44,341 nucleotides of DNA from Candidatus Yanofskybacteria bacterium RIFCSPHIGHO2_01_FULL_41_21 (GCA_001794025.1 MGJA01000004.1:1-44341), one strand, 5' to 3'; positions 29,252-38,856 are shown, numbered from the stretch's first letter. The notes: generated by a model from the letters alone, not told the origin. Numbers and translations: made by a program.

Positions 29252-29851
29252 TTATTCTTGGCGACCGTCAATATTAACATCCTCAAGAATAGCTTCGTTG
29301 ATATGACGATAATCATGAAGTTCCTCCGATGGAAACCAGATATCAATTTCACGTTGAGCTTCTGAAGGTTGATCGGTGCAATGGATAAGATTACGAATAC
29401 CACGTTCTTCGGTATCCGATAAAGAATATGAATCTAATTGATAGTCGCCTCTAATTGTCCCGACGTCCGAAGCTGTCGGATCTGTTGTCCCCACTAATTT
29501 TTTAACAACGGCCACCGCTTGATTCCCCTCCCAAACCATCGCAATTACCGGCGAAGCCTGCATATAACGGATAACACCACGAATAATATCCTTACCGTAT
29601 TCTATCGGTGAACGATTTTGATCTATTTTTTTGCCCGCCTCCTGCATCAGTCTTATCCGCTTAGTCCCTTTTTCTAAATACCACTCATCATTTTTACCAT
29701 AGTGATTGGTTAAATGTTCTTCATCCATGTTTATCATTTTCAACGCAACCAACTTAAGGCCGGTCCGGTCAATACGATTAATAATCTCTCCGATTAGTGA
29801 ACGCTGAACACTATCAGGCTTCAAAATTACAAAAGTTTGTTCTTTTTTCAT
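29252..29851 (-). CDS. ndk: nucleoside diphosphate kinase (long form)
   Basis: EQTFVILKPDSVQRSLIGEIINRIDRTGLKLVALKM, GTIRGDY, NLIHCTDQPSEAQREIDIWF. Confidence 0.92.
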   Translation of the reverse strand: MKKEQTFVILKPDSVQRSLIGEIINRIDRTGLKLVALKMINMDEEHLTNHYGKNDEWYLEKGTKRIRLMQEAGKKIDQNRSPIEYGKDIIRGVIRYMQASPVIAMVWEGNQAVAVVKKLVGTTDPTASDVGTIRGDYQLDSYSLSDTEERGIRNLIHCTDQPSEAQREIDIWFPSEELHDYRHINEAILEDVNIDGRQE

Positions 29852-29912
29852 AAACTAGATTATACACAAAAATTATAGCAAAAACAAAGCGAGCAATACG
29901 GCTGGGCTCGCG

Positions 29913-30536
29913 CTAATCCCCTGTCTGACTCCAACTTTTATACAACTGGCGTAAGGCATTTAAATCGGTGGGGCTAATACTGTTATAGACGGCGACCCAA
30001 TCGGTGGCGATGGCGCGCTGAGCAGCCGAAAGACCAATCTTGCCCGCGCATACTTGTTGATGGAGATAATTCTCAACCAAGTCCTTTTCTTTAAAACCGG
30101 GTCTTGGATCAGCTGATTCAGGGAATAAATTGGCTATATCATTACTGCCACCGAGCGTCAATGGAATAAAATGGTCCGCTTCATAAGTGCCAAACGGTGG
30201 CGGATAGGCGATACCGTATGATTTGTAAACTTTTTTCTTAAGTGATGTGGAGACACTGCGGACCGTTTTGGTGTAGCCCGACACGCATGTTTGTTCAGCT
30301 GTCACATCGGCAAATATCGCACCAGGCGTACAAGCTGGATCAGGAAAACTTCCCTGAATCACGCATTCACTATTTTTTGTCTGAACTTCGGGAACAAAAG
30401 GTTCGGTTGAAATAAACAAGGCCTGTTGAGCAACGATATTCACGGAGTCCTGACCGGCATAAAATCCCGTCAAACCGGCAATTAGAAACGCAATTCCCAG
30501 CCAGATTGTTTTAAGATTTTTTTTGATTATTTCCAT
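29913..30536 (-). CDS. membrane-anchored HNH-like nuclease domain protein
   Basis: N-terminal TM; EADHFIPLTLGGSNDIANLFPE resembles HNH motif; overlaps comEC 3' end. Confidence 0.65.
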   Translation of the reverse strand: MEIIKKNLKTIWLGIAFLIAGLTGFYAGQDSVNIVAQQALFISTEPFVPEVQTKNSECVIQGSFPDPACTPGAIFADVTAEQTCVSGYTKTVRSVSTSLKKKVYKSYGIAYPPPFGTYEADHFIPLTLGGSNDIANLFPESADPRPGFKEKDLVENYLHQQVCAGKIGLSAAQRAIATDWVAVYNSISPTDLNALRQLYKSWSQTGD

Positions 30537-32112
30537 TTTGTTGATTTTTAATAACCTTCATACTCCAAATTCCAAAGGTAATTAATATATAGAGCAAGCA
30601 TAGCACGAACGAAGACATCACGACCGTCACTGCCGAAAATGATAATGATCCTAACCACTGAATAACCTGCAACTGATACGACGCTATCACCCACACAACA
30701 AGACCGATGGCCCGACCAAGAGAATCAAAGATAAGTCCACCCACACCGGTTAAAAACCCGAAAAACATTACGAGGGGCATTAGTGGAAGGACAAAAAGAT
30801 TCGCCAGAATGGAAACAAGTGAAAAGGTATTAAAAATATAAGCTAGAAGCGGAGCGACCATAATTTGTGCTGAAATAGACATCAGAAAGATTTCTTTTAA
30901 TCCGAACCATTCCGGAATTCGTTTAAATTTTTCTTTAAGAATCGGCCCGATATACATCAGCCCAAGCACCGCCAGAAATGAAAGCTGGAAACCGACGTCG
31001 TATCTCAACGCCAACGGGTCAAGAAATATCATCACTCCGCCCGCCAGGAGAATTGAGTTCTTGGGGTCATACAATCGGCCATAACCATTCGCAAAGAGTA
31101 ATAATAATCCCATAATCGCCGCCCGAACCACCGAAGCACTGGCACCGGTCATAATCGTAAAAATAATAATCACTATCACCGAAATCCAAAATGCGTATCG
31201 CCGTTTCATGAAAAAAACCAACGCCATTAATAGCGCTTCGGCAATAATGGTAATGTTGTAACCAGAGATAGCAAGAATATGAGTTGTACTGGTACGATTG
31301 AACGCATTTGTAAGATCATCCGGAATATCTTGCCGTGTCCCTAATAAAATACCGTTGATGTAGGCCGAATAAGGAGCCGACAGAGAACGATTGATTGCGG
31401 ATTGAAAACTGTCTTTAATATTGAAGACCCAATGATAAAATGTAATTTTTAATTGTTGTAATTTTGAAAGACGAACTGATGGTTCTAAAGAAATTTTGGG
31501 ATAAGAAATAGTGGTTCGGATATTCTTATTTTTTAAATACTGCACGTAATCAAAATCAGGTGTAAAATTTTCAGGCAACTCAAGCGATCCTTGAACTGAA
31601 ATTAAATCGCCAAATTTATATGTCGGATAAGCATTCAGAAAAATAAGAGTCAGCTCATCAGTCGCTAAAATCCGCCCCGGCACTTCCAATTCAGTAACAT
31701 GAAAAACAAGTTGAGCTTTGTCGCCCTTAACGGACATCTCATCATCAACAAATCCCCTTGTCGTTACCGCAATCCCCTTAGTCGCTTGTCCTGAGCCTGT
31801 CGAACGGACAAACTCTGTCAACAAACTCTGATTTAAATTCGCCTGACCATAACGAAACACACCGAGAGCCAAAACCAAAATACATCCACCAATCAAAACT
31901 CCTATTCGCCGATTTCGTTCAGCATTTTTACCCTGAGCTTGTCGAATGGGCTTTGTTACAAATGTTTTCTCATACGCCGAAATCGTAACCACAATCGTCC
32001 CAATCAAAACAAAAACCGCCGTCGCCAAGTACGTATTCTCAAACCACGCCCCACCAAAAATCCCCACCAAAAAAGATATTAAAAGATACCCAAAAACTTG
32101 TGATCTATGCAT
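30511..32112 (-). CDS. comEC: ComEC/Rec2-family competence membrane protein
   Basis: HILAISGYNITIIAEALLM, GASASVVRAAIMGLLLLFANGYGRLYDPKNSILLAG, DVGFQLSFLAVLGL. Confidence 0.93.
   Translation of the reverse strand: MHRSQVFGYLLISFLVGIFGGAWFENTYLATAVFVLIGTIVVTISAYEKTFVTKPIRQAQGKNAERNRRIGVLIGGCILVLALGVFRYGQANLNQSLLTEFVRSTGSGQATKGIAVTTRGFVDDEMSVKGDKAQLVFHVTELEVPGRILATDELTLIFLNAYPTYKFGDLISVQGSLELPENFTPDFDYVQYLKNKNIRTTISYPKISLEPSVRLSKLQQLKITFYHWVFNIKDSFQSAINRSLSAPYSAYINGILLGTRQDIPDDLTNAFNRTSTTHILAISGYNITIIAEALLMALVFFMKRRYAFWISVIVIIIFTIMTGASASVVRAAIMGLLLLFANGYGRLYDPKNSILLAGGVMIFLDPLALRYDVGFQLSFLAVLGLMYIGPILKEKFKRIPEWFGLKEIFLMSISAQIMVAPLLAYIFNTFSLVSILANLFVLPLMPLVMFFGFLTGVGGLIFDSLGRAIGLVVWVIASYQLQVIQWLGSLSFSAVTVVMSSFVLCLLYILITFGIWSMKVIKNQQNGNNQKKS
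31788..31809. repeat. palindromic short repeat inside comEC
   Basis: GTCCTGAGCCTGTCGAACGGAC. Confidence 0.65.
31931..31950. repeat. palindromic short repeat inside comEC
   Basis: CCCTGAGCTTGTCGAATGGG. Confidence 0.65.
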
Positions 32113-32421
32113 CCCAGTATATCAACTTCCAGCTCGAGACGCTTTTTTACGTCCACGTTGCAAGAGTCTTAACCCTAAAAATCTTCTACCTTGTGTTGTT
32201 TTTAAATAATGTTCACGGCGTCTCGCATCTTCCTCGTCTGTACAGCCTTCAAAGTATATTAATTTAAATGGACGTCTGAATTTTGTGGCCAAGCTTAAAC
32301 CCTTTTTATGTTCTTCTATTCGCCTAACTAGATTGCTAGTATACCCAATGTATAATTTATTGTCAGCACCACTTTCTAATACATAGACATAGAAGAACAT
32401 ACTGGAAGTTGTATTACTGGG
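32113..32421 (-). mobile_element. Family C element copy 5, occupied: inverted-repeat arms enclosing a GIY-YIG ORF
   Basis: CCCAGTAATACAACTTCCAG-ATG...TGA-TATACTGGG; ORF runs arm to arm; right end abuts comEC ATG. Confidence 0.8.
32122..32400 (-). CDS. GIY-YIG nuclease superfamily protein
   Basis: FFYVYVLESGADNKLYIGYTSNLVRRIEEHKKG; start MFFYVYVL abuts inverted-repeat arm. Confidence 0.92.
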   Translation of the reverse strand: MFFYVYVLESGADNKLYIGYTSNLVRRIEEHKKGLSLATKFRRPFKLIYFEGCTDEEDARRREHYLKTTQGRRFLGLRLLQRGRKKASRAGS

Positions 32422-32478
32422 CATTAAGTAAATGTAGCAAGAATCAATAACCTATACCAGTGTTATTTATTGAAATAG

Positions 32479-32541
32479 AAAGGGCCTCAAGAGGAGGTGC
32501 TTGTCCGCTTGATGCGGATGAAGCCCTTTCTGTTGAGGCCC
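32479..32541. terminator. long imperfect hairpin, possible terminator
   Basis: GGGCCTCAA...TCCGC TTGAT GCGGA...TTGAGGCCC. Confidence 0.5.
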
Positions 32542-32549
32542 TGGGTCAC

Positions 32550-32741
32550 CTAGAAAAGGCGGGTCGCGAGGCAGATGAGATCAGCCACCAGCGACACGAC
32601 CAGAGCGGTGAAGATTCGGATCCCCACCCTTCCTGGGTATCCTCTGGATGCTCCAGAGGCTCCGTACGGAAACATCACCACCAAGACGTACACAAGCGAC
32701 ATTACCGCAACAGCCCAAAGAAAAGTAGTGATGGTGTTCAT
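32550..32741 (-). CDS. small hypothetical membrane protein
   Basis: 63 aa, hydrophobic, purine-rich SD-like GGGGGGGGAA before ATG. Confidence 0.4.
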   Translation of the reverse strand: MNTITTFLWAVAVMSLVYVLVVMFPYGASGASRGYPGRVGIRIFTALVVSLVADLICLATRLF

Positions 32742-32842
32742 TTCCCCCCCCAGTCGTGAGAGATTGCCTTGTTTATTGTTCGTTAAGGACCAATGTTTGG
32801 GACCAACTTAACTGTCCTATACCTCAATTATACACCTATTTT

Positions 32843-32882
32843 AACAAAAAGTCAATGGCCCCAAAGTGGGGCCCTTGACGAT
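32843..32882 (-). terminator. terminator downstream of nrdJ
   Basis: GTCAAGGGCCCCACTTTGGGGCCATTGACTTTTTGTT. Confidence 0.75.
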
Positions 32883-33016
32883 AAAATATAGAGTTTTCTA
32901 AGCGCAGTTAGCGAGGCGAAGGACGAGGCGTGGCGAGGAGCGAACTGAGCCATACTGATATGGTATGACGAAGGAGCACCGCAGTCACAACGAAGTAATT
33001 CGCCGCGATAACAAGC

Positions 33017-35869
33017 TTAGTTACAGACACCCGTCGTGGCAAAACAATTAGGACAACTATAGCAAGCCCCAGCCCTCACCATGAGCGTTCCACACTGGCA
33101 AATCGGGGCATCGGTTGAAGAACGGCTAACCATTCCAGGTTGATGGTGTTCCGCGGTTTTTATTTCTTCAACTATTTCTAATTCTGAAACTGGTTTGTTG
33201 GTAATAAGATCGGCAAGCAATGAGTCCGTTTTATCTTTTACATCCAAGATCCGTTCGGCAAAATCAGGCATCGTTTCAGCCACCTCGGGACCAAATAATT
33301 CTTCTTTGTCTTCCCGCGATAAATATTTCATTCCCAAATAACGAAAGACGTAATCAACAATGGACTTAGCGGTTGGAATATCAGGATTTTCCGTAAAGCC
33401 CGACGGATCAAAACGCATATCTTTGAATTTTCTCACTAAAACCTTAAGCGGAACACCGGATTGGAGGGCTACTGAAATTAAAGTCGCAATTGTGTCCAAT
33501 AAGCCAGAGAAGGTACTTCCCTCTTTGGCGACAGTGATAAACGTCTCCCCTGGTTTCATAGTGTCAGGATAAAAACCGACATTAAGATACCCCTCGTGGC
33601 CACCAACATTAAATTTATGCGTAAACGCGGGACGGTCATCAGGAAGTTTCCGACGAGTATAGCCATTAATCTTTTCAATGAACGGGTCTACCACCGCCGC
33701 CGACGTAGCTTCTTTATCTTCATCTTTCTTCATATTCAACGGTTGAATTGTTTTACAACCATCACGATAAAGAGCAATGGCCTTTAGCCCAAGCTTCCAA
33801 CCTTGCATAAATACATCTTTAACATCATCAACACTGGCCGTACTTGGTAAATTAATGGTCTTGGAAATAGCGCCGGAAATAAATGGCTGAACGGCCGCCA
33901 TCATTAATAGATGACCCATATAACTGATACTGCGTTCACCATTCGCCGCCTTAAAAGCACAATCAAATACCGCGAGATCTTTTTCTTTTATATGTGGAGC
34001 GCCTTCAATGGTATCGTGTTCGGTTATGTGAGCGATAATGGCTTCAACTTCCTGGTTTGAATAGTCCAGACGACGTAACGCTATTGAGACCTGATTATTA
34101 ACAAGTTTAAGAACGCCACCACCGACAAGCTTTTTATATTTCACTAAAGCGATGTCGGGCTCAACGCCGGTCGTCTGACAATCCATCAAAAAGGCAATGG
34201 TGCCGGTCGGAGCTAAAACACTAATTTGAGAATTACGAACACCATACTTTTCAGCCAGCTCTAAAGCGTCATGCCAAACCTGACGGGAAGCATTCTGAAG
34301 CGGTTCGTCATTCATGCCACCCAAAATTGATTCATTGTAAGTATGCTCCGCAGCATTGAGATGTTTCTTGAGGACACTAAGCATGGGTTCACGATTTTTA
34401 GCATAACCGGAAAATGGCCCTTTTGAATCCGCGATCAAAGCCGACATCCGATAGGCCTCACCGGACATGAGAGAAGTAATGTTAGCTGCAAAGTAACGAC
34501 CCATATCGGAATCGTACGGCATACCAAGAACCATAAGCAAAGAACCAAGGTTGGCATAACCAAGACCAAGCTCACGATAGGCCTCCGCATTATCGGTAAT
34601 TTCTGGAGTTGGATAAGAAGATGGTGTAACCAGAATCTCTTGAGCCAAAATCATCACATCTACAACTTTCTTAAACAAATCAACGTCAAATTTAGCGCCT
34701 TCTTTCAAAAATTTCATTAAATTCAAAGAAGCCAAATTACAAGCGCTATTATCAAGATGCATATATTCCGAACATGGATTGGATGCATTGATGCGACCGG
34801 TATTAGAAACGGTGTTCCAACTATTAATCGTAGTATCGTACTGCATCCCTGGATCAGCTGAAGACCAAGCAGCATCGGCAATCCAATTCATGATTTCACG
34901 CGCCTTGACGGTTTGTATTACTTTTCCATCAACACGAGCAGTAAGATTCCAATCAACATCTGCCTCAACTGCTTCCATAAACTCATCTGTTACACGCACA
35001 GAATTATTTGCGTTTTGGAATGGTACCATCGTATATGGATCAAAAAGATCTCCAGTTAAGGAATTTTTGACACCACCTAGAGTCAGGATTTTAACCATAT
35101 CTTCAGCAATCTGCTTACAATTAATAAAATCCTTAATATCTGGATGACTAACATCTAGGACAACCATCTTGGCAGCACGCCTCGTCTTACCACCGGAACG
35201 AATAGAATTTGCAACAGCATCAGCTAATTTCATAAATGAAACTGGTCCTGATGAAGTGCCTCCTTTTGATAATGACTCCATTGAACCACGAAGCTTTGAA
35301 AGGCTGGCCCCAGAACCTGAACCACCCTGAAAAATTTTACCTTCATCATGACCCCACTTTAGAATTGAATCCATATTATCTTCCACGGCAAGAATAAAAC
35401 AAGCCGAACATTGAGGATGTTCGGTCGTCCCAACATTAAACCAGACGGGACTGTTGAAAGCAGCGTATTGATTAATGAGAATCCAGGTTAAGTCCTGAGC
35501 AAAATTATCGGCATCTGCCGACGACGCAAAATAATTACCATCTAATCCCCAACGACGAATTTCGGTTACGACTCGGTCTACCATCTGTCGGGCGCTGGTC
35601 TCGCGAACTGGCGTCCCTAATTTGCCTCGGAAATATTTTGAAGCCACAATATCGGTGGCGGTCTGAGTCCAAAAATTTGGTACCTCAACATCCTTCTGCT
35701 CAAACACGATTGTGCCGTCGCCACGTTCAATTTTAGCAGTTCTTTTTTCCCAAACGATGCTGTCGTAAGGATGCATCTCGCCAAAAAGACGCTTCCAATG
35801 AAAAGCACCTCGGTGGGAATTATTTTCTGGTTCCACAGGGAGGTGCGGTTGAGTTTGGGTGGTATTCAT
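33017..35869 (-). CDS. nrdJ: vitamin B12-dependent (class II) ribonucleotide reductase
   Basis: RGKLGTPVRETS, SGSGASLSKLRGSMESLSKGG, NPCSEYMHLDNSACNLASLNL, APTGTIAFLMDCQTTGVEPD, CQCGTLMVRAGACYSCPNCFATTGVC. Confidence 0.97.
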   Translation of the reverse strand: MNTTQTQPHLPVEPENNSHRGAFHWKRLFGEMHPYDSIVWEKRTAKIERGDGTIVFEQKDVEVPNFWTQTATDIVASKYFRGKLGTPVRETSARQMVDRVVTEIRRWGLDGNYFASSADADNFAQDLTWILINQYAAFNSPVWFNVGTTEHPQCSACFILAVEDNMDSILKWGHDEGKIFQGGSGSGASLSKLRGSMESLSKGGTSSGPVSFMKLADAVANSIRSGGKTRRAAKMVVLDVSHPDIKDFINCKQIAEDMVKILTLGGVKNSLTGDLFDPYTMVPFQNANNSVRVTDEFMEAVEADVDWNLTARVDGKVIQTVKAREIMNWIADAAWSSADPGMQYDTTINSWNTVSNTGRINASNPCSEYMHLDNSACNLASLNLMKFLKEGAKFDVDLFKKVVDVMILAQEILVTPSSYPTPEITDNAEAYRELGLGYANLGSLLMVLGMPYDSDMGRYFAANITSLMSGEAYRMSALIADSKGPFSGYAKNREPMLSVLKKHLNAAEHTYNESILGGMNDEPLQNASRQVWHDALELAEKYGVRNSQISVLAPTGTIAFLMDCQTTGVEPDIALVKYKKLVGGGVLKLVNNQVSIALRRLDYSNQEVEAIIAHITEHDTIEGAPHIKEKDLAVFDCAFKAANGERSISYMGHLLMMAAVQPFISGAISKTINLPSTASVDDVKDVFMQGWKLGLKAIALYRDGCKTIQPLNMKKDEDKEATSAAVVDPFIEKINGYTRRKLPDDRPAFTHKFNVGGHEGYLNVGFYPDTMKPGETFITVAKEGSTFSGLLDTIATLISVALQSGVPLKVLVRKFKDMRFDPSGFTENPDIPTAKSIVDYVFRYLGMKYLSREDKEELFGPEVAETMPDFAERILDVKDKTDSLLADLITNKPVSELEIVEEIKTAEHHQPGMVSRSSTDAPICQCGTLMVRAGACYSCPNCFATTGVCN

Positions 35870-35980
35870 CCCGTTAGAAATTTTACCAACCGTCCACCGT
35901 TTTGTAATGGTGGCTATGGTTAGTAAATTTAATTGATAATTTATCGCGCTATTCCCGTAGGGTTAATTTCTAACGGGATT
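35868..35980 (-). repeat. Family A element copy 5
   Basis: ATCCCGTTAGAAATTAACCC...TTTACTAACC...GGTTGGTAAA...TTTCTAACGGGATG. Confidence 0.9.
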
Positions 35981-36019
35981 CATATGGGACATTGTACGAT
36001 ACTGACACAAACTGCCAAC

Positions 36020-36028
36020 TGTGGATAA
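36020..36028 (-). promoter_or_regulatory. DnaA-box-like site
   Basis: TTATCCACA on minus strand. Confidence 0.5.
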
Positions 36029-36031
36029 GTT

Positions 36032-36146
36032 AGTGTTTTTTCAGCGAGCAAAACGAGGTGATAAAAACAGTAACCCGCCTAAATTTTTAGAAATAAAACT
36101 TAGGCGGGTAAGTTCCTACAACCAATCGCTACGCTCTTGGACGGCT
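36032..36146 (-). repeat. Family B element copy 6 (empty)
   Basis: GTCCAAGAGCGTAGCGATTGG; ACCCGCCTAAGTTTTA...TTTAGGCGGGT; GTTTTTATC...CTGAAAAAAC. Confidence 0.8.
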
Positions 36147-37323
36147 ACTTATTAATTTTTCTTCTGATGAAAGCCGGAATAGTGTCAAACTCGGAATCGT
36201 TCAGTGAGTCATCAACGAATTCTTTAATTGGTGGAGTAGAAGTTGATGGTGTGTATGATGGATTAATGGTTGATGAAGGATTCTTTTTAATCGTATCAAA
36301 TAAATTCTGTCCCATATCGGCCGGTGCGCCGAAACCGGAGACCGTTGGTCTGATTGGGGCCGGATTGTCACTATTGAATCCGGTAGCAATGACAGTAATT
36401 TCAATTTCTCCTTTCTTGAGTTTATCGTCAATAACGGCCCCAAAGATAACTCGGGCTTCCGGATCAACATGTTCGGTAATAATACGAGCGGCTTCATTAA
36501 TTTCCGCCATGGCCATATCCGGACCGCCCGAGACATTAAAGAGAACACCCTTAGCACCATCAATAGAGACCTCTAACAACGGGGAGTTAATAGCCATCTT
36601 GGCGGCCTCAACAGCGCGATCATCGCCACTGGCTCGGCCGATACCCATTAGAGCTGACCCCGAATTGGACATTACTGCTTTTACGTCGGCAAAATCAAGA
36701 TTGACGATACCGGGGATGGTAATGAGATCGGAAATACCCTGAACGCCTTGGCGCAAAACATCATCAACGATTCCAAATGATTCAAGTAATGGTGTCTTGC
36801 GATCAATTATGGAAAGGATGCGATCATTAGGAATTGTAATCAATGAGTCAACCCGTTCTCTAAGATTATTCCAAGCGGCATCGGCAATCTTCATCCGAGC
36901 CAGACCTTCAAAACTAAACGGCTTCGTAACAACACCGACAGCCAACGCACCGGCTTCACGAGCCAGTTCAGCGATAACAGGCGCCGCACCGGAACCGGTA
37001 CCACCCCCCAAACCGGTTGTAATAAAAACCATGTCGGCCCCTTTCAATGCAGCGCTGATTTCTTCTTTAGTATCGTGGGCTGCTTGGCGACCAATCTCCG
37101 GATTCATGCCGGCACCAAGACCACGAGTCAAACTTTTACCAATGTGGATTTTAACTGATGCTCCAGACGCATGTAGGGCTTGAGCATCGGTATTTATTGC
37201 AATGAACTCAACCCCGTGAATACGGGCCTCAATCATTCGGGTTAGAGCATTCGTTCCACCACCACCAACGCCAACAACTTTGATGCGAGCGAATGTTTCA
37301 AATGCTGGTTTAACTTGGGCCAT
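36145..37323 (-). CDS. ftsZ: cell division protein FtsZ
   Basis: [35 protein letters not shown]. Confidence 0.98.
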   Translation of the reverse strand: MAQVKPAFETFARIKVVGVGGGGTNALTRMIEARIHGVEFIAINTDAQALHASGASVKIHIGKSLTRGLGAGMNPEIGRQAAHDTKEEISAALKGADMVFITTGLGGGTGSGAAPVIAELAREAGALAVGVVTKPFSFEGLARMKIADAAWNNLRERVDSLITIPNDRILSIIDRKTPLLESFGIVDDVLRQGVQGISDLITIPGIVNLDFADVKAVMSNSGSALMGIGRASGDDRAVEAAKMAINSPLLEVSIDGAKGVLFNVSGGPDMAMAEINEAARIITEHVDPEARVIFGAVIDDKLKKGEIEITVIATGFNSDNPAPIRPTVSGFGAPADMGQNLFDTIKKNPSSTINPSYTPSTSTPPIKEFVDDSLNDSEFDTIPAFIRRKINK

Positions 37324-37425
37324 ATATGGGGAAATTTACAATTTACAAGCACCAATTTTCAATAGAATCTAACTGGTCTTCCTGTATTAGTTATTGTAAA
37401 TTGATAATTGAAAATTGATATATTG
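37324..37425 (-). repeat. Family F element copy 2
   Basis: ATCAATTTTCAATTATCAATTTACAATAACTAATAC...TATTGAAAATTGGTGCTTGTAAATTGTAAATT. Confidence 0.75.
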
Positions 37426-37475
37426 TATGTGTACTATCATAAAAAAAATAGCCGTGCAAGTAATCAATATCTTCC

Positions 37476-37496
37476 TGTGGGTAATACTGTGGATAA
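37476..37496 (-). promoter_or_regulatory. pair of DnaA-box-like sites upstream of ftsZ
   Basis: TTATCCACA (37488-37496) and TTACCCACA (37476-37484), minus strand. Confidence 0.55.
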
Positions 37497-37613
37497 GTAG
37501 TTGTCTGTGCGCAGTATAACGAGCACAGGGACAACTACTTATCCCCTCACTCTATCAGCAGAGTGAGGGGATTCTCATGATTTCAACTACTCGCAATCTC
37601 GTAGGAAATCATG
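37488..37613 (-). repeat. Family B-like element copy 7 (empty)
   Basis: CATGATTTC...GAAATCATG; CCCCTCACTCTGCTGATAGAGTGAGGGG; GATAAGTAGTTGT...ACAACTACTTATC. Confidence 0.85.
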
Positions 37614-38856
37614 GAAGAAAGTTCTTGAACCAGTCAGCTATCTTACTAAAGAGACCAGCACCTGTGCCAGATATACCATTGTTCCGTAATTTTGTATTTC
37701 CAATCTCACTTTCAAAACCCCACAAAACAAGACCTGTCGCAACAGCAAATGATGGGTCAGCCGCAGCATCAACAATACCATCAAGATGTAATGAACGGGC
37801 AAGTTTTACTGGCGCCCGAAGCGTATCTTTAATTACCGCCAACAATCCGGGAAGATGGGCTCCACCACCTGAAACAACAATACCGGCGGGTAGCATACCA
37901 ACCCGGGAGGCCTTCTTTAATTCTGCGGTAACTAGTTCCAAAAATTCTCCCACCCTAGCATCAACAACCCTAATCAATTGTTTTTTGGGTAAAATAAAAC
38001 CCTCCTCACCCATAATTTTAGAGAGATCAATCGTTTCGCGTTTTCTAAGATCTTCAACCACCCCGGTAGTAGCGTGTTCAATTTTTACACGTTCAGCCAC
38101 GTCCATTGATGTCCGAAGGGCCATCGCTAAATCATTTGTGATGTGCCGTGAGCCAATAGGCAAAACGGCACTATGAATCAAATCAGCTTCTTCAAAGACG
38201 GTGAGGGTTGATGTCCCACCGCCAAAATCAAGATGGGCCACCCCATACTCACGTTGATTCTTATCAAGGACTGAAAGCGAAGCCGCCAAAGGTGCAAATA
38301 CCAATCCGGCGACTTCAAGACCGTTTTCATTCACGCATTTAACAATATTTCGTAAGTAGGGCGAAAGACCGTCAATGATTAAGACCTCGGCCTCCAGACG
38401 AACCCCTTTCATACCAAGGGGATTTTTAACATTCTCTGTACCGTCAATAATAAAATTACGAGGAACAACATGAACAATTTCACGATTAGCGGGTAAACTA
38501 ACAACCGAAGCGGCTTGAAGAACACGATCAATATCATTCTGCGAAATTTCGTTATCAGCCCGAGAAACGGCAATAACTCCACGCGATATTTGATTCTTTA
38601 TATGAAGACCGTTTACGGCTACATAGGCCCGTCTAAGTTTAACTCCGGCTGCGGCTTCAGCCCGTTGAACGGCCGTGGCAACATCATTAATGGTCTCCTC
38701 CATGTCTACCACCATTCCTCGACGTAATCCATGTGATAACGCCGTGCCAACACCTAATACCTCGGGACGGATACTATCTCGCTCAACTTTAGCGATAACA
38801 ACCTTAATCTCATGGTTCCCGATATCAATGCCCGATATTAGATAAGGTTTAGACAT
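37609..38856 (-). CDS. ftsA: cell division protein FtsA
   Basis: ISGIDIGNHEIKVVIAKVE, GVAHLDFGGGTSTLTVF, IVVSGGGAHLPGL. Confidence 0.95.
   Translation of the reverse strand: MSKPYLISGIDIGNHEIKVVIAKVERDSIRPEVLGVGTALSHGLRRGMVVDMEETINDVATAVQRAEAAAGVKLRRAYVAVNGLHIKNQISRGVIAVSRADNEISQNDIDRVLQAASVVSLPANREIVHVVPRNFIIDGTENVKNPLGMKGVRLEAEVLIIDGLSPYLRNIVKCVNENGLEVAGLVFAPLAASLSVLDKNQREYGVAHLDFGGGTSTLTVFEEADLIHSAVLPIGSRHITNDLAMALRTSMDVAERVKIEHATTGVVEDLRKRETIDLSKIMGEEGFILPKKQLIRVVDARVGEFLELVTAELKKASRVGMLPAGIVVSGGGAHLPGLLAVIKDTLRAPVKLARSLHLDGIVDAAADPSFAVATGLVLWGFESEIGNTKLRNNGISGTGAGLFSKIADWFKNFLP

Noticed and set aside
32460-32811. Plus-strand ORFs 32460..32759 and 32575..32811
   Set aside because: Overlap the hairpin and the minus-strand small membrane ORF; no recognisable domain.
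5994-35980. Classical insertion sequence for family A/B/C
   Set aside because: No transposase ORF and no target-site duplication visible here; only GIY-YIG/IVS ORFs in the loops.
36137-37183. Long antisense ORFs opposite ftsZ, rpsC and tuf
   Set aside because: Mirror ORFs of strongly coding minus-strand genes; no independent support.
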